Shown here in pieces: positions 15,718 through 24,558 of a stretch of DNA of 34,227 bases. The notes under the pieces are model-generated. The model was not told the DNA's origin and searched no databases. It saw only the letters and a list, made by a program, of their open reading frames with translations. The stretch is taken from the NCBI GenBank assembly GCA_029776995.1, contig JAKOTZ010000014.1:1-34227 (forward strand), given 5' to 3'. The stretch comes from Candidatus Hydrogenedentota bacterium (lineage in GTDB: Bacteria > Hydrogenedentota > Hydrogenedentia > Hydrogenedentales > CAITNO01). The first letter of the stretch is position 1, and each line of letters begins with the position of its first letter. The position numbers were made by a program, and so were the translations under genes.

Positions 15718-16179
15718 ATGAACGCCGACAGCGCAAAATACGTATATGATTATCCGCGCCCAATGGTTACGGTGGATACTGTGGTTTTTTCCGGACCTCT
15801 GGACGATCTGGCGGTGTTGCTTATCCGCCGCGCCAGGCCTCCTTTCCAGCACTGCTGGGCTTTGCCTGGGGGATACATCGATATGGACGAGCCCCTCGAG
15901 GCTGCCGCCCGACGGGAACTGCTGGAGGAAACAGGACTGAACGTGTCCAAACTGGCACAGCTGGGAGCGTACGGAGATCCCGGCAGGGATCCGAGAGGAC
16001 GGACCATCTCCGTGGTATACTGGACCAGACTCGAACAGCCGGTTCCGGTTTCCGGCAGGGACGATGCTGACGCGGCAGATTGGTTTTCGGTCTCCGCATT
16101 GCCGGATCTGGCTTTCGACCATGGGGCGATTATTCAGGATGCGCTGAAACAGCTGCGGAGTACGCGGAATGATCCTTGA
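15718..16179 (+). CDS. Nudix hydrolase, probable ADP-ribose pyrophosphatase
   Basis: A 153-aa protein with a complete Nudix box at residues 52-74 (Gly52, Glu58, Arg66, Glu67, Glu70, Glu71, Gly73). The opening YVYDYPRPMVTVDTVVF and the late AFDHGAIIQDAL are typical of the ADP-ribose pyrophosphatase/NrtR-type subgroup; there is no C-terminal winged helix, so it is an enzyme rather than the NrtR repressor. It would cleave ADP-ribose to AMP and ribose 5-phosphate. The Shine-Dalgarno is poor, and translation may depend on lpdA 14 nt upstream. It overlaps pncA by 11 nt, placing it in an NAD salvage operon, where removing ADP-ribose from NAD turnover makes sense. Confidence 0.87.
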   Translation: MNADSAKYVYDYPRPMVTVDTVVFSGPLDDLAVLLIRRARPPFQHCWALPGGYIDMDEPLEAAARRELLEETGLNVSKLAQLGAYGDPGRDPRGRTISVVYWTRLEQPVPVSGRDDADAADWFSVSALPDLAFDHGAIIQDALKQLRSTRNDP

Positions 16180-16738
16180 ACCCACAGACGCTCTGCTGGT
16201 TATAGACGTCCAGAATGACTTCTGTCCTGGAGGAGCGCTGCCCGTACCCGGAGGAGATGGGGTTATTCTCCCGCTCAACCGCCTGATTAATCGGTTTGAA
16301 ACCGTCATATATTCCCGCGACTGGCATCCGGATGATCATTGCAGCTTCAGCCTGGACCCCCAGTTTATGGATGGCAGCTGGCCGGTTCACTGTGTACAGG
16401 ATACGCCTGGCGCGGAGTTTCCTTTCGCTTTGCGGGTCCCTTTGGACGCGGTCATCGTGAGCAAGGGCACCGACCCCAACAAAGAAGCTTACAGCGCGTT
16501 TCAGGACACGGACCTTAAAAATATTCTGGCCAGCAGGCAAATTCAGCGGGTTTTCATCGGAGGACTGGCCTTGGACTATTGCGTCAAGGAAACCGCCCTG
16601 GATGCCCGTCGCGCCGGATTTGAAGTCTACGTGGTTGAGGACGCCACGCGTGCCGTCTCTGAAGAGACGGGCAGGCAGGCTATGGAAGCGCTGAAAGCTG
16701 CCGGAGTTCGGTTCTGTTTTTCCGGAGAGATTAAATGA
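16169..16738 (+). CDS. pncA: Nicotinamidase
   Basis: A 189-aa isochorismatase-fold hydrolase converting nicotinamide to nicotinate and ammonia. The catalytic triad is visible: Asp13 in VIDVQNDFCPGGALPV, Lys99 in VSKGTDPNKEAYSAF and Cys138 in LALDYCVKET. The metal site DWHPDDH supplies Asp51, His53 and His57. Length is normal for the family. It starts within the Nudix gene (11-nt overlap) and its stop overlaps the pncB start by 4 nt, so nicotinate can pass to the next enzyme of the operon. This gene and pncB together show the deamidating salvage route rather than NAMPT-type salvage. Confidence 0.95.
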   Translation: MILEPTDALLVIDVQNDFCPGGALPVPGGDGVILPLNRLINRFETVIYSRDWHPDDHCSFSLDPQFMDGSWPVHCVQDTPGAEFPFALRVPLDAVIVSKGTDPNKEAYSAFQDTDLKNILASRQIQRVFIGGLALDYCVKETALDARRAGFEVYVVEDATRAVSEETGRQAMEALKAAGVRFCFSGEIK

Positions 16739-18204
16739 ATGGGCCTCTTGATCCATGGTTTCAGCGCCGGGGGATGACCCTGCTAACTGACTTTTATCAA
16801 CTGACAATGATGGCGGGGCAATGGCGTGAGGGACGCGCCCATCAGCGGGTAACTTTTGACTACTTTTTTCGTTCATTGCCTCCCCATACCGGTTTTGCCA
16901 TCTGCGCGGGGATGGAATCGGTACTCGATTTTTTGGAGAATCTACGGTTTGAACCGGACGACATCGATTATCTGCGTTCCCTGGGAACCTTCGACGATGA
17001 TTTTCTGGCCTACTTAAAAAATTTTCGCTTGACCTGTACCGTCAGGGCCGTACCCGAGGGAACGCTTATCTTTCCCGACGAGCCCGTCCTGCAGGTCGAA
17101 GGCCCCATTATTGAGGCCCAACTGCTTGAAACAGCCCTGCTCAATCTCCTCAACTATCCAATTCTGATCGCCACCAAAGCAGCCCGGGTATGCCTTGCCG
17201 CTGAAGGTGAACCGGTATTGGATTTCGGACTCCGCAGGGCGCACGGCCCGGATGGCGGAGTCACCGGTTCGCGCGCCGCGTATATTGGCGGGTGTCTGTA
17301 CACATCAAACGTGTTGGCCGGAAAAGTTTACGGCATACCCGTGGCGGGAACCCACGCGCACAGCTGGGTAATGAGTTTTCCTTCGGAACTGGAAGCATTC
17401 CGGGCTTTCGCGCGACAGTACCCGGATCGTTGCATCCTGCTGGTGGACACTTACGATGTGGTGAAAAGCGGGGTTCCCAATGCCATTCAGGTTTTTAAAG
17501 AGCTGGCGGCGTCCGGCCGCAGTGTTCGGCCCGCTATCCGCCTCGATTCAGGCGATCTGGCCAAGCTCAGTAAAGCCGCCTATAAAATGATGACCGAGGC
17601 CGGTTTGGAAAATCCCCTCATTGTCGCGTCCAACGATCTCAATGAGGATCTTATTGCGGACCTGAAGCGCCAGGGGGCGCGCATCAACGCGTGGGGAGTA
17701 GGCACTCAACTTATAACTTCATTCGACTGCCCGGCCCTGGGCGGAGTCTATAAACTGACCGCCATAGAAGGTCCGTCAGGTTGGATTCCCCGGATGAAGA
17801 TTTCTTCCAACATTGAAAAAGCCACCAATCCGGGACGAAAACAGATCATCCGGTATTACGACGCGGATAACCGCCCCATAGGCGACCTGTTGATCCAGGA
17901 GGGAAGCGCCTGGCCGGAGAAAGGCGTTATCCCCGGACGTTCCAGAAAGCTTCCCCATCTAAAAGCCCAGCTGGAAAATGCCGCCATGGGCATGCCATTG
18001 CTCCAGACGGTATTCGCGGACGGACGAAGGCTCATCGAGAAAACACCTACCTCAGCCATTCGCAGCCGCGCGATAGAACAGCAGCGACTACTGGGCGAGG
18101 AATTTAAACGATTGCGAAATCCGGAAATTTACAGAGTAATCCTCTCGGAAGAACTGGGAGAAATCAAAGCCCGTCTACTGGGCGGAAATCCTGAAATCTT
18201 CTGA
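16735..18204 (+). CDS. pncB: Nicotinate phosphoribosyltransferase
   Basis: A 489-aa enzyme forming nicotinate mononucleotide from nicotinate and PRPP with ATP hydrolysis. It opens with TLLTDFYQLTMMAG, as in this family, and has FDYFFRSLPPHTGFAICAG, the active-site run DFGLRRAHGPDGGVTGSRAAYIGG with the phosphorylatable His in AGTHAHSWVMSF, LVDTYDV, IRLDSGDLAKLS and WGVGTQLITS. The length of about 490 residues fits the longer PncB2-like clade. The start overlaps the pncA stop by 4 nt (ATGA), and nadE follows after 15 nt. The product still needs a nadD adenylyltransferase, which is not in the window. Confidence 0.95.
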   Translation: MNGPLDPWFQRRGMTLLTDFYQLTMMAGQWREGRAHQRVTFDYFFRSLPPHTGFAICAGMESVLDFLENLRFEPDDIDYLRSLGTFDDDFLAYLKNFRLTCTVRAVPEGTLIFPDEPVLQVEGPIIEAQLLETALLNLLNYPILIATKAARVCLAAEGEPVLDFGLRRAHGPDGGVTGSRAAYIGGCLYTSNVLAGKVYGIPVAGTHAHSWVMSFPSELEAFRAFARQYPDRCILLVDTYDVVKSGVPNAIQVFKELAASGRSVRPAIRLDSGDLAKLSKAAYKMMTEAGLENPLIVASNDLNEDLIADLKRQGARINAWGVGTQLITSFDCPALGGVYKLTAIEGPSGWIPRMKISSNIEKATNPGRKQIIRYYDADNRPIGDLLIQEGSAWPEKGVIPGRSRKLPHLKAQLENAAMGMPLLQTVFADGRRLIEKTPTSAIRSRAIEQQRLLGEEFKRLRNPEIYRVILSEELGEIKARLLGGNPEIF

Positions 18205-18219
18205 AGCTGGAGAAATGAA

Positions 18220-20163
18220 ATGAGACTGGTTAAAATCGCGGTGGCATCGGTTTCCGTGAGGGTAGGCGATTACCGGGGCAACGCGCAAAACCTTCGACAT
18301 GTTATCGAGTTGGCGCGGGAACAGAAGGCGCACCTGCTGGTAACTCCGGAATTGGCTATCTCCGGTTATAGCCTGGAAGACCGTGTTTTCTGGCCCAATG
18401 TTTGTCATTACAGCTGGGAATGCCTGGAATCGTTGCGGGACGCCACGGAAGGTATTGCCGTTTTTGTGGGTCTGCCGGTGCGGATCGATGATCGCCTGTA
18501 TAACGCCGCCGCCCTGCTGTATAACGGCGCCATCCGGGGGCTTATCCTAAAGAAAAATCTGCCAACCTACAGCATTTTTTATGAAGGCCGGCACTGGTCG
18601 TCATGGGAGGGGGGTGTAACGGACTGCAATGGGGTCCCGGCAGGAAACCTGGTATTTGAGCTGCCTTTTGGTCGGGTATCCGCAGAAATCTGCGAAGACC
18701 TTTTTTCCGCCGAATCGCCTGCCCGGGAACGGGTTCAGGCGGGAGCGGAAATCATTTGCAACCTGAGCGCATCTCCTTTTTCGCCGCTGAAAAACGAAAC
18801 CCGCAAACAGTTAGTAACAGTAGCTGCTTCCAAGCTGAACGTGGTATACGCCTACGCCAACCTGTTGGGATGCGATTCCAGCCGGCTGGTTTTTGACGGT
18901 GGCAACATCATCGCGACCCCGGACGGCATTATCGCGGAAGGGCCACTGCTTTCCAGAAACTATTACACTATCCAATGCGCCGTCGCCGATCTGGATCAGG
19001 TGCGACGCCATCGGCTGGAAAACAGCACGTGGCGTCAGGTCACTCAGCCGGACGACGCCGCGGCGGAAGTGGACACCATAAGACTTTTCTGCGGCGGAAC
19101 CTGGACCCCCGCGCCGATCCGCGAATATACCGCGCATCTTCCTGCTTCATTTTATATATCCGCCGATTCGGCGGATATTGCTTCCAGGGAGCAAAAAGCC
19201 CTTGACGAACTTTTCGATGCGCTGGTACTTGGATTGCGGGATTACTTCGAGAAGGTCGGGGTATTCCGAAAATTTTTGGTGGCCCTGTCTGGAGGGCGGG
19301 ACAGCGCGCTGTGTCTCCTGATGGCCGTGGAAGCGGCAAAATCGTTACAGGGCGGCGCGGCCGCCTCTGCATGGCAGGAACATATCGAAAGTGTGTACCT
19401 GCCCAATTCCCGTCACAGCAGTTCCGCCACCCTGGATGCCGCCCAGTCTCTGGCTCAGGAGCTCAATGTACCTTTCCGGATACTGAAAATTGATGAAGAG
19501 GTCGTTGTCGCGGAAAAACTGGCGGCCGAACTGATGGGAGGCAGAGAACATATCGCCCCCTTGGCGCTGCAGAACTTGCAGGCCAGGGTGCGGGGTGCAA
19601 TCATGCTGAATTGGGCCAATTCTGTCGGCGGGCTCGTGTTGGTCACTTCAAACCTCAGCGAGGCCGCGGTGGGATACAGCACTACCGGCGGCGATAACCA
19701 GGGAGGGTATTCTCCGATCGCCAACGTGCCAAAAACCTTGGTAAGCAGGCTTCTGGAGCACCTTGCGAGAACCCGGAATATTCAGTCTTTGCAAAAGATT
19801 TTTGCCATTCCGCCCAGCGCGGAACTCGCTCCGGACCAGCAGGATGAGAAAGACCTGATGCCTTACGTCATCCTGGACGACCTTTTGCATCTGTATGCCG
19901 CGCAGCGCCTGGCACTGCCGGACTGCTGGCGCGTGCTGATCTGCAGACACCCCGACAGAGACCCTGAGCAGCTCCGCCTTTGGACTGCCGATTTCGCGCG
20001 GCGGTTCTGCGCTAACCAGTGGAAGCGGGATCAACACCCGGTCGCGCTCAAGGTGCTCCCCCTGGATCTGGATCCCAAAACGGGCTTCCGGTTTCCCGTA
20101 AGCCAGAGCATCGAACGCGAGTTGCAGGAATTGCGGGATGCCCAGTTTGAACCGAATACCTGA
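18220..20163 (+). CDS. nadE: Glutamine-dependent NAD(+) synthetase
   Basis: A 647-aa two-domain enzyme amidating nicotinate adenine dinucleotide to NAD. The N-terminal nitrilase-fold glutaminase (about 1-280) has the Glu-Lys-Cys triad: Glu44 in VTPELAISGY, Lys111 in LKKNLPTY and Cys158 in AEICED. The C-terminal synthetase (about 325-647) has the PP-loop SGGRDS at 357-362, LVTSNLSEAAVGYSTTGGD for the NaAD/ammonia site, and EKDLMPYVILDDLLHLY. Length suits the long, fused type common in actinobacteria and many environmental bacteria. ATG 18220 follows CTGGAGAAATGAA, with GGAG 8 nt upstream. The operon thus ends NAD salvage with a self-sufficient ammonia donor. Confidence 0.95.
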   Translation: MRLVKIAVASVSVRVGDYRGNAQNLRHVIELAREQKAHLLVTPELAISGYSLEDRVFWPNVCHYSWECLESLRDATEGIAVFVGLPVRIDDRLYNAAALLYNGAIRGLILKKNLPTYSIFYEGRHWSSWEGGVTDCNGVPAGNLVFELPFGRVSAEICEDLFSAESPARERVQAGAEIICNLSASPFSPLKNETRKQLVTVAASKLNVVYAYANLLGCDSSRLVFDGGNIIATPDGIIAEGPLLSRNYYTIQCAVADLDQVRRHRLENSTWRQVTQPDDAAAEVDTIRLFCGGTWTPAPIREYTAHLPASFYISADSADIASREQKALDELFDALVLGLRDYFEKVGVFRKFLVALSGGRDSALCLLMAVEAAKSLQGGAAASAWQEHIESVYLPNSRHSSSATLDAAQSLAQELNVPFRILKIDEEVVVAEKLAAELMGGREHIAPLALQNLQARVRGAIMLNWANSVGGLVLVTSNLSEAAVGYSTTGGDNQGGYSPIANVPKTLVSRLLEHLARTRNIQSLQKIFAIPPSAELAPDQQDEKDLMPYVILDDLLHLYAAQRLALPDCWRVLICRHPDRDPEQLRLWTADFARRFCANQWKRDQHPVALKVLPLDLDPKTGFRFPVSQSIERELQELRDAQFEPNT

Positions 20164-20962
20164 TCAAGCTCATCCCGATACTGTCCTTCGCCCGCCGGTT
20201 TCCCACACGGTACAGGCCATCGTGTTTGACTATGGAAACACCCTCATTCCATTCGGTCGGGCGGAAGTGGACCGCTTTGATATCCGCCTGAAAACCTTCC
20301 TGCAACAGCAGTTCGGACCGTTTGATGAACTCCAGTATCACCGCATCTGCGAACGCGACCGGCTGGCTCCTTATCAGGGGAACCCGCCGGCATACCGGGA
20401 GAGCGACCTCAATCAAATGGTCGGGGATCTTTTTGCTGCGTTATACCGGCGGCCCCCCATACCGGAAGAACTGCAGGATATCATCCGTTTTCGCCGCGCT
20501 GTATTTGTTGAGATAACGGACATGGCAGGCGAAACCCGGGATATACTCAAGGATCTACGAGCCGATTACAGGCTGGGGCTGCTCTCCAATTACCCCGACG
20601 GGGAAGCCATACGCCAGAGCCTCCGTAAAAACAAGGCGGATCTTCTTTTTGACGCGGTGCTGGTATCGGGAGATATTGGTCTGGTTAAACCCCATCCCGA
20701 AGTATTCCGACAAATACTCCGAAGCCTCGATATTCACCCGTCACAATGCCTGTTCGTTGGGGATAACTGGCTGGCCGACGTGCAGGGCGCCCGGCGGGCA
20801 GGCATGATCGCCTGCCACTTTACTAAATGGGTTCCACCGGAACGCTTCGACCCTACTCCGGAAGACCTGCTTCCGCATGCCACCATCCGGGATTTGTCCG
20901 AACTCCGGCTCCTTCTTCCAACCCGGACGAATTGCCAGGGAAATATCGCGCCTCATGGGTGA
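20138..20962 (+). CDS. HAD-family hydrolase
   Basis: A 274-aa haloacid dehalogenase-fold protein of the YjjG/phosphoglycolate phosphatase-like type with an alpha-helical cap. Motif I is VFDYGNTL: the nucleophilic Asp is present, but the second Asp of DxDxT is Gly, as in the FDxGNT subgroup that includes active phosphatases. Motif II is LLSNYPDG, the motif III Lys lies in GLVKPHPEVF, and motif IV is FVGDNWLADVQGARRAGM. It overlaps nadE by 26 nt, with CAGGA 8 nt before ATG 20138. In this context NMN/NaMN or another nucleotide monophosphate is a possible substrate, but the sequence does not show it. Confidence 0.85.
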   Translation: MPSLNRIPDQAHPDTVLRPPVSHTVQAIVFDYGNTLIPFGRAEVDRFDIRLKTFLQQQFGPFDELQYHRICERDRLAPYQGNPPAYRESDLNQMVGDLFAALYRRPPIPEELQDIIRFRRAVFVEITDMAGETRDILKDLRADYRLGLLSNYPDGEAIRQSLRKNKADLLFDAVLVSGDIGLVKPHPEVFRQILRSLDIHPSQCLFVGDNWLADVQGARRAGMIACHFTKWVPPERFDPTPEDLLPHATIRDLSELRLLLPTRTNCQGNIAPHG

Positions 20963-22271
20963 TACAAGATTTTCCGAAAATGCTGTCAGACAGTCTGACG
21001 CCATCAGGCTCTGTCCCCATTTCGGCGTGTGCGGCGGCTGCCTTATCCAACACATGCCGTATGAGCAGCAGTTGGCAGAAAAAGCCAAACAATTGGCCAC
21101 TCTATTCTCGGACGTATACCGCGGGCAAATCGATATTGTGCCGTCTCCCGCAATCTACCATTACCGCAATAAAATTGATCCGGCGTTCTCCCCGGAGTGG
21201 TTCGACGCGCCGCCTCCCCCGGGAACTGTGCGAAAGGCCGTGCTGGGCTTCAAAGCTCGGGGGAACTGGTTTCGGACGGTCTGCATTGAAGACTGCCTGA
21301 TAGGCCCGGAAGGACTGCTTGAACTGTTTCGGTCGGTCAGAGAATGGGTTAATGATCAACAGCTTGCCCCGTACGACAGCCGGCGCAATACCGGTTTTCT
21401 ACGTAATCTGCTTATACGGAAAGCATGCAGAACTGAAGACCGGATGGTTATGCTGATCACCACGCCCGGGGCAATCGATCGGGAATCTTTTGTGAGCACT
21501 GTTCACGCTGCATGGCCAAACGCCTCGGTACTGTGGGGAACTTTCTCCGGCAGGGGAGAAGTAGCCGCGGCAGACCACGTGGAGATCCTGGCCGGCATCG
21601 GGGAAATTGATGAACACCTGGTCATACCTGACCATTTGGAACGGACATGGTGGCCTACCCCTAAAGACGCGCTGAATGACATGGCCCAGATTCCGTCCCT
21701 GGAGGGCCACCGCAAAAAACTGGCCTTTCGGATTTCACCCATGGCCTTTTTTCAGACCAATACACTCGCAACGGAACGTCTCTACGCCCGCATACGCGCC
21801 TGGGTAGACTCGATACGCCCGCCTGTACTTTACGATCTATACGGAGGCATGGGGACCATCGCCCTGTGCGTGAGCGATCTGGTTCCGCAGATACATTCCG
21901 TGGAAGAAGTCGCGGCTGCTGTTGAGGATGGAAAACGGAACGCCGCCCGGCAGGGCGTTAGCCATATCTATTTTCATCAGAGCCGGGTGCGCCCCTGGCT
22001 TAAAGAACAGATCCGGTCCGGTGGAATTCCGCCGGACAGCGCGGTTATTGTGGATCCACCCCGAGCCGGATTGTCGCCCAGGGTGGTAGAACGGCTGATC
22101 ACCCTGGCGCCCCGCAATATGCTATATGTCTCCTGTAATCCATCTGTCCTCGCCCGTGAACTGCCGGCTTTCCTGGAATCGTATCACCTGGTGTCACTTG
22201 AGGCGGTCGATCTGTTCCCCCATACGCCCCATGTCGAGACCATTGCGACCCTGGAACGACGAGAGACCTGA
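20955..22271 (+). CDS. Fe-S cluster RNA (uracil-5-)-methyltransferase, RlmD/RumA-like
   Basis: A 438-aa SAM-dependent enzyme methylating uracil C5 in 23S rRNA or tRNA. ATG 20955 overlaps the HAD gene by 8 nt and starts just before a [4Fe-4S]-type cysteine set, CPHFGVCGGC (Cys20, Cys26, Cys29) with Cys114 as the probable fourth ligand. The methyltransferase half has FRISPMAFFQTNT, SAM motif YDLYGGMGTIAL, VDPPRAGLSP and the catalytic nucleophile loop VSCNPSVLAREL, ending HVETIATLER. The N-terminal TRAM domain of RlmD is lacking, as in many shorter homologues. Substrate position (U1939, U747 or tRNA U54) cannot be decided. It is the last gene of the packed 12935-22271 run. Confidence 0.9.
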   Translation: MGDTRFSENAVRQSDAIRLCPHFGVCGGCLIQHMPYEQQLAEKAKQLATLFSDVYRGQIDIVPSPAIYHYRNKIDPAFSPEWFDAPPPPGTVRKAVLGFKARGNWFRTVCIEDCLIGPEGLLELFRSVREWVNDQQLAPYDSRRNTGFLRNLLIRKACRTEDRMVMLITTPGAIDRESFVSTVHAAWPNASVLWGTFSGRGEVAAADHVEILAGIGEIDEHLVIPDHLERTWWPTPKDALNDMAQIPSLEGHRKKLAFRISPMAFFQTNTLATERLYARIRAWVDSIRPPVLYDLYGGMGTIALCVSDLVPQIHSVEEVAAAVEDGKRNAARQGVSHIYFHQSRVRPWLKEQIRSGGIPPDSAVIVDPPRAGLSPRVVERLITLAPRNMLYVSCNPSVLARELPAFLESYHLVSLEAVDLFPHTPHVETIATLERRET

Positions 22272-22306
22272 CCGTTCTAAAAAACTGTTCCATCTGCTCC
22301 GTGCAG

Positions 22307-22335
22307 TTGCGCGGATTGGCGCGGCTGTTTACAAT
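22307..22335 (+). promoter_or_regulatory. Sigma-70-type promoter for the 22360 gene
   Basis: TTGCGC (22307-22312), a 17-bp spacer and TACAAT (22330-22335) give a good housekeeping promoter. The predicted start near 22342 leaves a leader of only about 18 nt, containing little beyond the ATG context. Confidence 0.5.
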
Positions 22336-22359
22336 GAAAAATAGGAATGATCTGGTTAT

Positions 22360-23310
22360 ATGTCTTACGTTTGGCAATGGCTGGCCAATAGCATAGGCTG
22401 GGTCCGGTGGATCTGGTGGGGACCGATGGAGCGCCTGCTCAACGCCATCACCAGACCGTTGGGTATGGAAACCCCTGCGGGGACCGCCAACTTCGTCTGG
22501 AAAAGCGTATTCATCCTCCTGGGATTTTTTATTTTGGCTGAAATTTATTTGCGGCTCCGCAGCGCCTGGGTCGCCCGGTCCCTTCGTAAAAGCATGGAAG
22601 GCCATGTAATACCCGAGCCGCTGGCCGCCAGAAAAGACGGCTTCGGCGACCGCATCGAAGGCGTACACCATCCCGAGAAAACCATAGACCGCCTGCGGAA
22701 GGAAAAGGCGTGGGGGAGAATCGGGGAAGTCTTTGAGGCCCTGAACCAGCCTGATGAGGCCGCAAGATGGTTCGAAAAAGACCGGCAGTGGGAACGGGCG
22801 GCGCGGAACTGGGCAGCCGCGGGGAAAACATCCCGGGCTGCCCGGCTGCTGTGGAAAGCAGGATCCTGGGAAGCGGCTGCCCGTCTGTACGAATCGATTG
22901 GAAAAAAACGTTATGCGGCCAAAGGATTCATGAGGGCGGGGAAAAATGACGAAGCGGCCCGTGTTTGGATGGAAATGGGAAAATCCGATCTGGCAGTTCA
23001 GTGTCTGGAAGAGTTTGCCGCCTTGGCGCTTGAAAAATCAGACGAGCGCGACCAGGCCATTGGCAGGCTTTGGCAGCTGATTGAAAGCGGAAGAGATTCC
23101 CTGAAGCCTGACCAACAGGAACGCTTGCGCCGACTGGCCCGCCTATGTGCCGCTCACTTCGAACAGGCCGGAAAAACCGCTCTTGCGGCCCATGCTTTTT
23201 CAGCTTCAGGCGACTTTTTGCGCGCGGCAAAGCTCTTTAATCAGATCGGTGATGCCCCATCAGCCCGCCGTTGTCTGGAAGCTTTAAAACAACATGCCGA
23301 TGCTTCCTGA
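22360..23310 (+). CDS. Membrane-anchored helical-repeat (TPR/IFT-like) protein
   Basis: A 316-aa protein. The first 40 residues are Trp-rich and amphipathic, residues about 47-65 form a membrane helix, and about 70-100 are a basic linker. From about residue 105 a run of short alpha-hairpin repeats follows the x-AA-x-x-(W/L)-x-x-A-G pattern: DEAARWFEKDRQWERAARNW, SRAARLLWKAGSWEAAARLY, RYAAKGFMRAGKNDEAARVW, and again near the C-terminus. This resembles TPR or intraflagellar-transport-style scaffolds used for protein-protein contacts. The Shine-Dalgarno is weak and distant (AGGAA, 13 nt). It has its own promoter and is convergent with the HD-GYP gene, stops 10 nt apart. No enzymatic motif is seen. 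Confidence 0.75.
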   Translation: MSYVWQWLANSIGWVRWIWWGPMERLLNAITRPLGMETPAGTANFVWKSVFILLGFFILAEIYLRLRSAWVARSLRKSMEGHVIPEPLAARKDGFGDRIEGVHHPEKTIDRLRKEKAWGRIGEVFEALNQPDEAARWFEKDRQWERAARNWAAAGKTSRAARLLWKAGSWEAAARLYESIGKKRYAAKGFMRAGKNDEAARVWMEMGKSDLAVQCLEEFAALALEKSDERDQAIGRLWQLIESGRDSLKPDQQERLRRLARLCAAHFEQAGKTALAAHAFSASGDFLRAAKLFNQIGDAPSARRCLEALKQHADAS

Positions 23311-23320
23311 CAAACAGAAA

Positions 23321-24502
23321 TCAACAATTTTCAATCGCCATGGCCAACTGCTGAAGAATGGATATCTGGCCCGTGTATCCGAACCGCTCCCGTATTTCGA
23401 TAAATCCGTCTTCCACGTTAAGAAATGCCTGCACCACATCCGGATCAAAATGGGTGCCCGCGCTTTCCAGAATAATATCCTTCGATTTCTCGTGGCTGAA
23501 CGGCTCCTTATAGGGACGCCTTGAAGAAAGCGCGTCGTAAACATCCGCAAGAGCGACAATCCGGGCGCATAAAGGAATATCATTTCCCTTCAGGCCATAG
23601 GGATAACCGGTTCCATCCCAGCGTTCATGATGGAAATAAGCGATATCCCGGCCCATGGCCAGGAAGGAACTGGTGCCGGCCTCTTCGTCCGCGTCCCTCA
23701 GGGTATCTCCCCCGATGAGGGTGTGGGTTTTCATGATATCGAATTCCTGAGGTGTCAGCTTGCCGGGTTTAAGCAGAATCTTATCCGGTACGCCGACTTT
23801 GCCGATATCATGCAGCGGGCTGGAAAGGAAGAGTTCTTCCACGTACCTCGGATTGCTGAACTCTTCATAACGCCCCCAATTCCGCATTTCCTCACCCAAC
23901 AGACGGACATACCGCCGCATGCGGTCGAGATGATCTCCAGTTTCCGTATCCCGCGATTCAGCCAGCCGGGCCAGCGAAAACACGGCTATTTCGCGGGTTT
24001 TCTCCACTTCTCGCGTCCTTTCCCGCACCCGTTCCTCCAGTTCCTGCTGATAGGACAGCAGCGCGTCCTGAAGCTTTTTCGTGCGGAAAGATGTTTTGAT
24101 GCGCGCCATCAGCAACACCCGGTCAAAGGGTTTGATCAAAAAGTCGTCTGCGCCGGCTTCCACCGCTTTTATATTGGCCTCCCTATCCGTGAGACCGGTA
24201 ATGATGATTACCGGAATATGGCGTGTTGCCGGATTGCCTTTCAGTTCACGGCATACGTCAAAACCGCTCATCCCGGGCATGACCAAATCCAGCAGTACCA
24301 GATCCGGAGGAGTTTCCGCGATATATGCCAGCGCTTCTTCGCCGCTTTTTACCGCGTCGATCCTGAAATGCATTGGCTCCAGGAACTGTTTGAGTATGAT
24401 CGCGTTTTCCGGAAGATCATCGACCACCAGAATGGTCCCCCCCTCCAACAGGGTACCCATTTCACAGGAATTACCCTGATCTTCCTGTCCCTGTCGGTTC
24501 AT
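23321..24502 (-). CDS. Response regulator with HD-GYP phosphodiesterase domain
   Basis: A 393-aa two-domain protein. The N-terminal receiver (about 22-140) has the acidic pair Asp28-Asp29, phosphoacceptor Asp72 in LLDLVMPGMSGFD, the conserved Thr in IIITGL and Lys in DFLIKPFD. A coiled-coil linker (about 148-172) leads to an HD-GYP domain with SPLHDIGKVGVPD, HHERWDGTGYPYGL and DVYDALSSRRPYKEPF, all metal- and substrate-binding residues intact, so it should hydrolyse cyclic di-GMP (or a related dinucleotide) on phosphorylation. The start follows AAAGGAGG 6 nt upstream, an excellent Shine-Dalgarno. No histidine kinase is adjacent, so it is an orphan regulator. Confidence 0.93.
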   Translation of the reverse strand: MNRQGQEDQGNSCEMGTLLEGGTILVVDDLPENAIILKQFLEPMHFRIDAVKSGEEALAYIAETPPDLVLLDLVMPGMSGFDVCRELKGNPATRHIPVIIITGLTDREANIKAVEAGADDFLIKPFDRVLLMARIKTSFRTKKLQDALLSYQQELEERVRERTREVEKTREIAVFSLARLAESRDTETGDHLDRMRRYVRLLGEEMRNWGRYEEFSNPRYVEELFLSSPLHDIGKVGVPDKILLKPGKLTPQEFDIMKTHTLIGGDTLRDADEEAGTSSFLAMGRDIAYFHHERWDGTGYPYGLKGNDIPLCARIVALADVYDALSSRRPYKEPFSHEKSKDIILESAGTHFDPDVVQAFLNVEDGFIEIRERFGYTGQISILQQLAMAIENC

Positions 24503-24558
24503 GTACCGCCTCCTTTTATTGAATTTATTTCGGATATACGTAATTTAAATTTCGTCCC

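Noticed and set aside
15718-16179. NrtR-type transcriptional repressor of NAD genes
   Set aside because: The Nudix domain is complete with all catalytic residues, but the protein ends right after it, without the C-terminal winged helix that NrtR needs.
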